This document shows, one piece after another, positions 17,818 through 25,598 of a stretch of 64,000 nt of DNA. A program made the position numbers and the translations under genes. Numbering within the stretch: the stretch's first letter is position 1; every line of letters starts with the position of its first letter. The stretch is taken from the NCBI RefSeq assembly GCF_042658925.1, contig NZ_JBHSRF010000014.1, positions 80,037 through 144,036 of the forward strand, read 5' to 3'. The notes beneath the pieces are model-generated. The model was not told where the DNA came from. It searched no databases and saw only the letters and a list, made by a program, of their open reading frames with translations. Source of the stretch: Sphaerisporangium aureirubrum. Its GTDB lineage: Bacteria; Actinomycetota; Actinomycetes; Streptosporangiales; Streptosporangiaceae.

Positions 17818-18620
17818 ATGATGTCGTCGACTGGTATCGCCGGATTGGAATGGTCGCCAACCCAATCGATCGATAATGGCGGCGGGTCGTCCGTCGTGCC
17901 TTTTCCGACCACGCACCTGGTGCACATCGTCTTCCACGGCGACCGGCCCTTCGCGCACGGCCAGTACGGATTCCACCTGGGTCTCGAAGACCGTCTGACG
18001 TTTCTCGGGCCCCCTGGACAGGTCGCGCACGGATACCGCGCGGGACGAGGAGCTCCCGGTGGCGCGGCCCAATCCGTACCCGGCCTCGGAACGGTTCCAC
18101 GAGCTGCTGAGCGCGATGCAGAGCGAGACCCTGGGCCTGGTGGATCACGAGTACCCGACCACCCAGGACGTGGTGTTCGCCGACGGGATCGCCTCCACCC
18201 TCATGTTCAGGAAGCAGCTCACCGCGGTGCAGCAGGGCCCCGACTGGGAACCGATCGACGGCATCGACGGGCTGGGCTGGCGGCGCCATCTGGTGGTGTG
18301 GTCGGGTGACACGGTCGGCTACGCCGCACTCACCGACCCGGCGCCGTTGCAGGTGATCGATCACGGCACGGCTCCGTACTCCACGGACGCGTACGGCATC
18401 CACCAGCAGTGGGGGACCGGCTGACCTTCGTGGGACCGGCCGATCAGCGGGCGGTGATCCGGTTCATCGACTGCCGGGAAGGCTCGCCCACGCTGCACAG
18501 GGAGATCACCCATGAGTTCCGGCCGTCCCCGCTGCGCTACCTGGTGGTGCCCGCCGGGGTGGCGCACGCGTGGTGGCGCTGGGCCGTCCGTACGACCGGA
18601 TCCGCGTCGCCCCGCGCGTG
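17818..18620 (+). pseudogene. decayed pair of related cupin-like genes
   Basis: Two related pieces in tandem. The first, from ATG 17818/17821, contains HLVHIVFHGDRPFAHGQYGF then DRLTFLGPPGQ and loses its frame near 18020. The second starts at GTG 18059 with GAGGAG upstream and runs to DAYGIHQQWG. There a run of g residues near 18412 shifts the frame, and it continues as DRLTFVGPADQRAVIRFIDC and PLRYLVVPAGVAHAWW to about 18600. YGFH...DRLTFLGP and YGIH...DRLTFVGP show the pieces are paralogous. The final strand pattern resembles RmlC-like cupins. Neither is intact. Confidence 0.45.
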
Positions 18621-19130
18621 ATGGCCGAGGTCGCGGAGAACAGCGCCATGCTGGTCGGCCAGACGGGCAAGGAGGTCTGCGCCGGCCCACCCGCCATGAT
18701 CGACGAGATCCTGGAACTACTGGCCGTCGGCGGCAGCAGGGGCGATCCCGGCCCGATCACCGCTCTGCTGCCGGCCCCCGAACGGCTCCTGGACTACGCC
18801 GAGGCCGTGGACGACCTCGTGCTCTGGGAACTGGTCACCGCACTGCGCGCGCACGAACTGGTCCGTACGCTCGGCGGTCTGCCGGACGGTGACACCTGGG
18901 CGGCGGGTTACGCCCGGGACGGATTCGCCACGGCCACCTGGCCGCTGCTGGCGGCACTGGACGCCCCCTCGGTGGAGGCGATGGTGGCCGGGCTGGCCCC
19001 GCTTCGGTCGGCTGCGGGCCGCCGCCTACCACGCCCTGGATCGGGACCCGCCCACCCCGTCCGGCAGGGAGTCGGTCACCCGGCTCTGCGGCACGTTGCC
19101 AGGTGCGTACTTCATCAGTCGAGGCAGAAC
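18621..19130 (+). pseudogene. unrecognised helical protein, frameshifted near its end
   Basis: From ATG 18621 the frame reads MAEVAENSAMLVGQTGKEVC and continues through PERLLDYAEAVDDLVLWELV to APSVEAMVAGLAPLR near 19005. The sensible sequence then moves to another frame (LRAAAYHALDRDPPTPSGRE, then GTLPGAYFISRG). I do not recognise the family. It continues the decay seen just upstream and collides with the 3' end of the VOC gene on the other strand. Confidence 0.4.
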
Positions 19131-19552
19131 TCGTTGCCTTCCGGATCGGCCATGATGATGTGCCCGGCCTCGAGCGGGGGAGCGGGCTCGTGCCGCTGGA
19201 GGCGGGTGGCGCCGTAGGAGATGAGCCGGGCGGCTTCTTTCTCCAGGGCTTCCATCCGTTCGTCGCCGCTGAGGCCGGGGGCGGCACGCACGTCGAGGTG
19301 CAGGCGGTTCTTGGTCTGCTTGGGCTCGGGGACCCGCTGGAAGAACAGCCGCGGGCCGGAGCCCTCGGGGTCGATCACCGCCGAGGCGTCGTTGCGGTTC
19401 TCGGGGGGGATGCCGAACGCCTCCAGGGCCTGGTCCCAGGACTCGAAGCCGCCGGGCGGGTCCTGCAGCCGGTAGCCGAGGGCCTCGGCCCAGAAGGCCG
19501 AGAGCCTGGCGGGGTCGGCGCAGTCGAAGGTCATCTGGATCTCGCGGGTCAT
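19115..19552 (-). CDS. VOC (glyoxalase/bleomycin-resistance) family protein
   Basis: 145 residues. It starts MTREIQMTFDCADPARLSAF and ends IIMADPEGNEFCLD, the standard two-module VOC fold with the terminal DPEGNEFC signature. RLHLDVRA carries a probable metal ligand. No substrate can be inferred. It follows the DinB gene with almost no gap, so both are probably one transcript. Confidence 0.85.
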   Translation of the reverse strand: MTREIQMTFDCADPARLSAFWAEALGYRLQDPPGGFESWDQALEAFGIPPENRNDASAVIDPEGSGPRLFFQRVPEPKQTKNRLHLDVRAAPGLSGDERMEALEKEAARLISYGATRLQRHEPAPPLEAGHIIMADPEGNEFCLD

Positions 19553-19553
19553 G

Positions 19554-20135
19554 TCAGCTCGCCTTCCGTCGGGTGTGCAGGTGGAGGTCGCGGAGCAGGC
19601 ATACCTCGGCCAGGTGGTGGATGAGTTCGCGGTTGATGTGGAGCACCAGTGCCGCCAGGGGATGGTCGGCGTACGGTCCCTCCGCCTCCCCACACGGACG
19701 GGCCAAGCCGGTGTCGCCGAGGGACTCGACTCCGGCCATCCACGTGGCGTACTCGGCGTCGAGCTGGGCCAGCGCCGCGGTCGCGGTCGGAGCGTACTCG
19801 AACGACTGGTAGTCGGTGGGCTTGCGGTCGAAGTGGGCGGCGTTGCGCATCGCGAGGACGCCGACGATCACGTGGCCGAGTCGCCAGGCGATCGTCGTGA
19901 ACGGCGGCGGCTCGGGCATCGGCATCGCGAAGTCGATGGTCATCGCGCCGGCTCCGGCCTGCACCTGCGCGGTGCCGGTGCCGCGCGGGCGCACGTTCCA
20001 GCTGCCGGGCGCCGGCTCCCAGAAGTACTCGTCGTCGGTGAGCCCGTCGAGGCGATCGCGCAATTGATTGGTCCAGTGCCAGGCGATCTGATCCCGGAGC
20101 AGAGAGTTCCAGTTCTGGTCGTTCATGGTCTTCAT
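19554..20135 (-). CDS. DinB-superfamily protein
   Basis: 193 residues, four-helix DinB fold. Likely metal ligands are the histidines in TTIAWRLGHVIVGVLAMRNA and LHINRELIHHLAEVCLLRDL. The N-terminal WHWTNQLRDRLDGLTDDEYF with WEPAPGSWNVRP is characteristic. Such proteins include mycothiol- or bacillithiol-dependent transferases. It is divergent from the WYL regulator at 20189 (53-bp gap) and coupled to the VOC gene. Confidence 0.85.
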   Translation of the reverse strand: MKTMNDQNWNSLLRDQIAWHWTNQLRDRLDGLTDDEYFWEPAPGSWNVRPRGTGTAQVQAGAGAMTIDFAMPMPEPPPFTTIAWRLGHVIVGVLAMRNAAHFDRKPTDYQSFEYAPTATAALAQLDAEYATWMAGVESLGDTGLARPCGEAEGPYADHPLAALVLHINRELIHHLAEVCLLRDLHLHTRRKAS

Positions 20136-20188
20136 CTTGGCGCCTATAGCGGACAGATACGTTCCTAGATCTGTGGAACGATGAGCCC

Positions 20189-21142
20189 GTGACCGTCGAG
20201 GCGACGACCGAGCGGGTGCTGCGGCTGCTGGCGCTGCTGCAGCGCCGGCCGTCCTGGACCGCCGCCGAGCTCGCCGCCGAACTGGGGGTCACCGACCGTT
20301 CGGTGCGCCGCGACGTGGAGCGGCTGCGCGCGCTCGGCTACCCCGTGCACGCGACCGCGGGCGTCGGCGGCGGCTACCACCTCGGCGCGGGCACCCGGCT
20401 GCCCCCGCTGCTCCTCGACGACGAGGAGGCGATCGCGACCGCGGTGTCCCTGCGGCTGGCGGCGGGCGGCACGGTCGCCGGGGCGGGGGAGGCGGCGCTG
20501 CGCGCGCTGGCGAAGCTCGACCAGGTGATGCCTCCCCGGCTGCGCGCCGAGGTGCGGGCCGTGCACGGCGCCACCGAGACCCTGGTCGGCCCCGGCATCG
20601 AGATCGACCCGGAGCTGCTGGTGACGCTCGCACGGGCCTGCCGCGACGCCGTGCGCGTGCGGTTCCGCTACGCCGCCCGCGACGGCGAGGAGCGCGAACG
20701 CACGGTGGAGCCGGTGCGGATGGTCGCCACCGCCCGCCGCTGGTACCTGATGGCCTGGGACACCGGCCGCGACGACTGGCGCACCTTCCGCCTGGACCGG
20801 ATGCGCGAGGCGACGGCCACGACCTGGCGCTTCCGGCCGAGGGAACATCCGGACCCGGTCGCCTACGTCCAGCGTTCCGTGACCGAGGCCCCGTACCGGT
20901 ATCTCGCCAGGATCCGGGTGCACGCCCACCCCGACCGGATACGAGAACTGGTGCCGCCCCAGGTGGGCCGCGTCGAGGACGACCACGACGGCTGGTGCGT
21001 GCTCAACGTCGGCGGCGAGAACCTGGACTGGCTCGCCGTCCACGTGGCCCGGCTGAACTTCGAGCTGGAGGTGCTGGATCCTCCGGAGCTGCGCGAGGCC
21101 ATCGCCCGGCTCGCGCGCCGCCTCGCGGCGATGACCGGCTGA
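20189..21142 (+). CDS. YafY-family WYL-domain transcriptional regulator
   Basis: 317 residues. An N-terminal HTH_11 (TTERVLRLLALLQRRPSWTA, then LGVTDRSVRRDVERLRALGY) is followed by a WYL domain (VRMVATARRWYLMAWDTGRD) and a WCX extension at the C-terminus. Start GTG 20189. Divergent from the DinB/VOC pair, which it probably controls. Confidence 0.9.
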   Translation: MTVEATTERVLRLLALLQRRPSWTAAELAAELGVTDRSVRRDVERLRALGYPVHATAGVGGGYHLGAGTRLPPLLLDDEEAIATAVSLRLAAGGTVAGAGEAALRALAKLDQVMPPRLRAEVRAVHGATETLVGPGIEIDPELLVTLARACRDAVRVRFRYAARDGEERERTVEPVRMVATARRWYLMAWDTGRDDWRTFRLDRMREATATTWRFRPREHPDPVAYVQRSVTEAPYRYLARIRVHAHPDRIRELVPPQVGRVEDDHDGWCVLNVGGENLDWLAVHVARLNFELEVLDPPELREAIARLARRLAAMTG

Positions 21143-21272
21143 CCTTACTTGGAACGCCGGGTGAATGGTTCGCCGTATAGCTCATTTAGGACATGCCCGG
21201 AAAATGTCCGGCCTTTATCTCGATGATGACGCTACAGACGGGCCGTACTTTCGACTGTTAGCCTCATATGCC

Positions 21273-21386
21273 ATGAGAAAGGCCATCGTCGCGCTGGCAA
21301 TCACCATTGCCACTCTCTTCTCCCTGTCCGTATTCTTCGCGTCGCCCGCCTCGGCGACCGAAGGGACGATCATCGTCGAGAACTGA
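21273..21386 (+). CDS. very small secreted peptide precursor
   Basis: 37 residues from ATG 21273: Met-Arg-Lys, a hydrophobic core (AIVALAITIATLFSLSVFFA) and SPASA before TEGTIIVEN. This is a near-ideal Sec signal peptide with an AxA cleavage site, leaving a mature peptide of only 9 residues. The ribosome-binding site is poor, and an in-frame ATG at 21165 would lengthen the N-terminus and spoil the signal. An inverted repeat (GGACAT at 21189-21194, ATGTCC at 21204-21209) lies upstream and a strong hairpin lies downstream. Could be a secreted peptide or a decayed exported-protein start. Confidence 0.5.
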   Translation: MRKAIVALAITIATLFSLSVFFASPASATEGTIIVEN

Positions 21387-21405
21387 ACGTTCTCCAAGGT
21401 CCAGG

Positions 21406-21443
21406 GCCGGCGAGGCTGAAGCGCCGCACGCCGCCTCGCCGGC
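21406..21443 (+). terminator. strong hairpin, probable terminator
   Basis: Perfect 11-bp arms, GCCGGCGAGGC at 21406-21416 and GCCTCGCCGGC at 21433-21443, with a 16-nt loop. There is no T-run, as is common for actinomycete terminators. It separates the small secreted peptide from the WD40 gene beginning at 21462. Confidence 0.6.
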
Positions 21444-21461
21444 GAAGAATGGCGCGGGTTC

Positions 21462-23003
21462 ATGCGCACCAAATATCAGCCGATCACGGAACTCCTGGCG
21501 GCTGTTCCCGTCAGCCAGAGCACCATACGCCTGAGCTTCACCGCCATCGCTGAAGCCGTGTCCGGCCTGCCCAACAGCGCCTACGTCCACCGCACCTGGT
21601 GGGCCAACCACCGCCACAACCGCCAGGCCGGTGCCTGGCTCGCGGCGGGCTGGCGGGTGGACGCGGTGAACCTCCCGGACGAGGTCGTCACCTTCACCCG
21701 TCTCCAGCCGCAGACGCAGCCGGCTCCCGTCGCCCGTCGCCCGGTCCCGCCGTGGCTGGTCATACCGGTCCTCACCGTCGCGTCCGGCGTGGTGACCAAC
21801 CTGGTCACCGAGGCGACCAACATCGTGTTCGGCGTCGCGGCGGCGGTCCTGGCCGTGGTGCTGACCGGTGTCGTGTACATCAAGAGCGCGGGAGCGTCAT
21901 CCACCGGGGTGCGGCGGCGCCTGCCGACGGTGGTCGCCGTCGTCGCGGGCACCATCGCGGGTCTCATGGCGGTGTTCGCCTGGATACAGAGCACGCAGGC
22001 GCCGGCCCCCGCGACGCGTCCGCCGGCGTTCGGTACGGCCATCGGGGAGCCGTTCCTCGGTCACGCCGGCGAGGTGGAGTCGGTGGCGCTCGGCGAGATC
22101 GACGGCCGTCCCGTCGCCGTCTCCGGCGGCGGGGACGCGATGGTCCGGGTCTGGGATCTGCGCACCCGCCGGCAGATCGGCCGGCCCCTGTCCGGCAACG
22201 GCAGCGGAGCCCTGGCCTTGGCGGTGGGGCAGATGGACGGCCGCCCCGTCGTGGTCTCCGGCGGTGTGGACACGACGATCCGCGTGTGGGACCTGCGTAC
22301 CGGAAGCCGCGTCGGACGGCCCCTGCTGGGGCATTCGGACTGGGTCTACTCGGTCCAGGTGGCGACGCTGGACGGCCGTCCCGTCGTGATCTCCGCCAGC
22401 GGCGACCGGACGATCCGCCTGTGGGACCTGCGGACCGGCAGCCAGGTGGGGACCCCCTTCACCGGTCATACCGACCGTGTCGAATCGGCGCTGCTCACCC
22501 AGGTCGACGGCCGTCCGGTCATCGTCTCGGGTGCCTGGGACGGCACCGTCCGGGTGTGGGATCCCCGCACGCACACGCAGATCGGCGACCCGATCCCGAC
22601 GGGAGACGGCGTGCTGGTGTGCGTCGCGGTCGGGCAGGTGGACGGCCGTCCCGTCGCGGTGTCAGCGGGGTGGAGCGACCACACGGTACGGGTCTGGGAT
22701 CTGCGCACGCGCACCGAACTCGGCCGGCCCTTCACCGGCCACCGCTCGAACGTCGACGTCGTGGCGGTGGTCGAGATCGAGGGCCGTCCGCTGATCGTCT
22801 CCGCGGGCGGGGACATGGTCGTCCGCGTCTTCGACCCCTACACCGCCACACAGATCGGCGGTCCCTTCGTCGGTCACACCGACAGCGTGGGATCGCTCGC
22901 GCCGGGCACGCTGGACGGCGCGCCCATCGTGGTCTCCGGCAGCCGCGACCACACGGCACGCGTGTGGAGCCTGGTGCCGCCCGCGGAGCCGACTCCGAGG
23001 TGA
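21462..23003 (+). CDS. DUF7662-like N-terminus, transmembrane segments and seven-bladed WD40 propeller
   Basis: 513 residues. Residues 1-80 (KYQPITELLAAVPVS, then HRTWWANHRHNRQAGAWLAA and GWRVDAVNL) look like the small DUF7662 domain, usually found alone. Residues 97-140 and 154-175 are hydrophobic membrane segments. Residues about 200-513 hold exactly seven repeats of GH..V.SV..G..DGRPVVVSGG.D.TVRVWDLRT, enough for one closed propeller. Being regular, the repeats look recently amplified. The arrangement suggests a membrane-bound scaffold or sensor with a cytosolic N-domain and a propeller on the other side. It is convergent with the sulfotransferase of the conflict operon (13-bp gap). The DUF assignment is from memory. 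Confidence 0.78.
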   Translation: MRTKYQPITELLAAVPVSQSTIRLSFTAIAEAVSGLPNSAYVHRTWWANHRHNRQAGAWLAAGWRVDAVNLPDEVVTFTRLQPQTQPAPVARRPVPPWLVIPVLTVASGVVTNLVTEATNIVFGVAAAVLAVVLTGVVYIKSAGASSTGVRRRLPTVVAVVAGTIAGLMAVFAWIQSTQAPAPATRPPAFGTAIGEPFLGHAGEVESVALGEIDGRPVAVSGGGDAMVRVWDLRTRRQIGRPLSGNGSGALALAVGQMDGRPVVVSGGVDTTIRVWDLRTGSRVGRPLLGHSDWVYSVQVATLDGRPVVISASGDRTIRLWDLRTGSQVGTPFTGHTDRVESALLTQVDGRPVIVSGAWDGTVRVWDPRTHTQIGDPIPTGDGVLVCVAVGQVDGRPVAVSAGWSDHTVRVWDLRTRTELGRPFTGHRSNVDVVAVVEIEGRPLIVSAGGDMVVRVFDPYTATQIGGPFVGHTDSVGSLAPGTLDGAPIVVSGSRDHTARVWSLVPPAEPTPR

Positions 23004-23015
23004 GCGGCGTGACCG

Positions 23016-23834
23016 CTATTCCGGGGCCGGGTAGCCGCACGCGTGGATGAGCGACCTGATCCGCAGGGGGTCGAGCAACCGGCGTAAGGACGCGGGCAGG
23101 GTGGGCCAGTCGCGGAGGTCGCGGGGGAGGCGGGCGTAGTCCTCGCCCGCGTAGACGCGGGTGGTGAGGACGTCGGGGTCGAAGGACTCGCTGTTCAGGC
23201 CGGTGTGTTTGGCGATGGTGTCGCTGGTGCCGGTGGGGTCGGCGAGGAGGTCCTCGTAGCGGAGGCGGAGGACCGGGAGGTCGGGGTCGGGTGGGGCCAG
23301 GAAGTCTTCCGCGACGCGTTGCCAGTTGTGGATGGCGTCCTCGGTCAGCTCGCGTGTCCAGCGGCCGCCGGTGTTTCGTTCCCATTCGTCCAGGCTTCTC
23401 AGGATGGCCCGGGGGTCGCGGATCAGCAGGATGACGGCCAGGCCAGGGTAGAGGGACTGCAGGCGGCGGGCGTCGGCCAGGGTGTAGCGCACCTCCTTTA
23501 AGCCCCAGACGGGGCGGCCGAGGTCGGTGGCGGGGGTGATGTACAGGGTGTCGATGAAGCGGTGGAGGGCGTGCAGGATCAGGTCGCGGTCGGGGGTGAG
23601 GTTGGCCATCCAGCCCTGGTGGGCGTGCTGGGAGAACTCTGTGCGGGCTTCGCCACCGTACTCCTGCGACCAGTACAGCAGGCCTTCCGCGGCTTCCAGG
23701 ATGCGGCCGAGCCGGCCGCCGCTCTCGCCCCAGATGAGGACGCCCGGGTGGGAGGTCAGCAGCCGTTGCAGGAGCGTGCTCCCGCAGCGCTGGCCGGCGG
23801 CGAGGATGAGCAACGGCGTGTGCGGTGTCGTCAT
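23016..23834 (-). CDS. PAPS-dependent sulfotransferase family protein
   Basis: 272 residues. The 5'-phosphosulfate loop is GQRCGSTLLQRLLTSHP and the 3'-phosphate site is AVILLIRDPRAILRSLDEW, both standard for Stf0-like/Sulfotransfer_1 proteins. LPVLRLRYEDLLADP is also typical. It is the last gene of the trypco/trypsin-STAND/TPR operon, 63 bp after the TPR gene. A sulfotransferase is unexpected there; it may be an independent gene or an unusual effector. Confidence 0.85.
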   Translation of the reverse strand: MTTPHTPLLILAAGQRCGSTLLQRLLTSHPGVLIWGESGGRLGRILEAAEGLLYWSQEYGGEARTEFSQHAHQGWMANLTPDRDLILHALHRFIDTLYITPATDLGRPVWGLKEVRYTLADARRLQSLYPGLAVILLIRDPRAILRSLDEWERNTGGRWTRELTEDAIHNWQRVAEDFLAPPDPDLPVLRLRYEDLLADPTGTSDTIAKHTGLNSESFDPDVLTTRVYAGEDYARLPRDLRDWPTLPASLRRLLDPLRIRSLIHACGYPAPE

Positions 23835-23897
23835 CTCCCCTCTCTACATGCGGCGGACGCGGGGGAACATCGTCCGCGGGGCGAGGTGGTCCTTCGA

Positions 23898-25598
23898 TCA
23901 GCCGCGACCTGGGGGACGGAGTCTGGTCGGCGGAGTGTCGATCAGGCCGCGGACCTGGGCGAGGCGGGCGGCCAGGGCGGGGGCGGCCTCGCTCAGCAGG
24001 GTCAGGTCCGAGCGGATCTCCAGCTGCCGGGACCACAGGACGGCTCTGCCCTGTTCCAGCATCTCCACGGCGAGCGCCGGCGTGTCCGCGGCGAGGGCGC
24101 AGGCGGCGGCGTCGGACACCAGATCGTCGTGGCGGGCCAGGCGGCGTTCCTGGTCGGGACGGTGGAGGCCCTGCCACGCCAGGAGGGGTAACAGGGCGAC
24201 GGCCTCGCGGTACGCGCCGGCCGCGTCCGGCCAGCCGTCGCCCAGCTGGGCGGTCAGCCCGCCCGCCGCGCGTGCGGCCTGGAGGCGGGACTCCGCCGCC
24301 GCCGCGGGCGCCGACGCGGCGCGGCGCCAGGCCGCGATCGCCTGGTCGGCGTCCGGGCGTTCGCCTGTGTGGTCGAACCGCGTGTTCAGCGACAGTCCCA
24401 GCTGGAACAGCCGGGGGGCCAGCGCCTGATGATCGTCGGGGGTGGTGTCGACCGACTCCCGGGAGGCCGTGAGGGCGCCCTCCAGGTCGTCCTGGGCTCC
24501 GGATCGAGTGAAACGGAGCCAGAGCGCGGCGGAGAGTGCCGTCAGGACGCGCGCGCGGGCCGGGTGAGCGGCCGGCGACGCGTCCGCCGCGGCCCGCGCC
24601 GCGCTCACCGCCTCCTCCAGGTCCGGCGCCGCCCCGGTGTGTTCGTACTGGAGGATCAGCGACCTCGACAACGCGGCGAGCATCCCCGGGCGGTCGGGGT
24701 GATCGGCGGGGGCCGCCTCGACCGCCCCCCGGTTCGCCGCGACCGCGTCGGCGAGGTCGGCCTGGTCCGCGCGTTCCGACGACCGGATGCTCAGCGCCGT
24801 CGCCAGATTGGCCATGTACACGGCCCGGGAGGGATGGCTGAGCGGCGTGGCGTCGACGGCCGTCCGCAGCAGCCGGACGGCCTCGTCCAGGTCGGCGGCG
24901 GCGCCGAACCGCTGAAACCGGGTCGTGTGGATGTTCGCCGCGTTGGACAGGTGGCGCGGCATTTCCGGAGCCCGGTCCGGGGTGAGGTCGACGGCCTCCC
25001 GGCCGGCCTCGATCGCGGCGTCGAGGTCGGGCGGCTGCCCGAGACGCTCGAACCTGTCCAGCAGGGCGTTGCCGAGATTCGTCGACATCGCCGCCCGGTG
25101 GCGGTACTCCCTCGGCACGGCGTCCAGCGTCGCGCGCATGACCGTGATCGCCTCGTCGAGGTCCGCCATCCGCCCGAGCCGCTCGAACCGGGTACGCAGG
25201 GCCGTGCCGAGGTTCGCCGCGTACTCCAGCCGTTCGGCGTGGCGGGTGGTGGAGGCGGCCAGCCGGAGCGCGGCTACGGCCTCGTCGAGATCGTCGTCAC
25301 GGCCGGAGCGCTCGTACCGGGTGAGCAGCGCGGCACCGAGCTCGGATTGGTAGATCGTCTGCGCCGGGTGGTCGTCGGGCAGCTCCCGGATTCCCCGGCG
25401 CAGCAACTCGACGGCGTGATCGAGCTTGGCGGGATCCTTGACGGCCTGCGCCTGCCGCAGAGCCGCGGCCCCACGCGCCACACTCACCCCACTGCGGACC
25501 GCGTCCGGCACCGCCGCCCGGAGCATCCGCCGCACTCCACTGGACAGCCGATCGAGCACAGAATCCTCCTCCGCCGATGCGCCGTCCCTACCCCGCAT
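23898..25598 (-). CDS. TPR-repeat protein lacking the expected C-terminal CHAT protease
   Basis: 566 residues, almost entirely tetratricopeptide-like repeats of about 47 residues, each with D-DLDEAV/I and (L/F)xxRFERxG signatures (about nine). The C-terminal segment (AVEMLEQGRAVLWSRQLEIR, SDLTLLSEAAPALAARLAQV) is the linker that in many actinomycete proteins leads directly into a CHAT caspase-like domain. Here the frame ends with TPPTRLRPPGRG and a stop at 23898. No His-Cys protease domain follows in any frame; the next gene is a sulfotransferase. Its start overlaps the end of the trypsin-STAND gene by 11 bp. Confidence 0.82.
   Translation of the reverse strand: MRGRDGASAEEDSVLDRLSSGVRRMLRAAVPDAVRSGVSVARGAAALRQAQAVKDPAKLDHAVELLRRGIRELPDDHPAQTIYQSELGAALLTRYERSGRDDDLDEAVAALRLAASTTRHAERLEYAANLGTALRTRFERLGRMADLDEAITVMRATLDAVPREYRHRAAMSTNLGNALLDRFERLGQPPDLDAAIEAGREAVDLTPDRAPEMPRHLSNAANIHTTRFQRFGAAADLDEAVRLLRTAVDATPLSHPSRAVYMANLATALSIRSSERADQADLADAVAANRGAVEAAPADHPDRPGMLAALSRSLILQYEHTGAAPDLEEAVSAARAAADASPAAHPARARVLTALSAALWLRFTRSGAQDDLEGALTASRESVDTTPDDHQALAPRLFQLGLSLNTRFDHTGERPDADQAIAAWRRAASAPAAAAESRLQAARAAGGLTAQLGDGWPDAAGAYREAVALLPLLAWQGLHRPDQERRLARHDDLVSDAAACALAADTPALAVEMLEQGRAVLWSRQLEIRSDLTLLSEAAPALAARLAQVRGLIDTPPTRLRPPGRG

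Noticed and set aside
22070..22990. Repeated DNA of about 126 bp units resembling a repeat array
   Set aside because: The repetition is explained by the seven coding WD40 repeats; not a CRISPR array or non-coding repeat.
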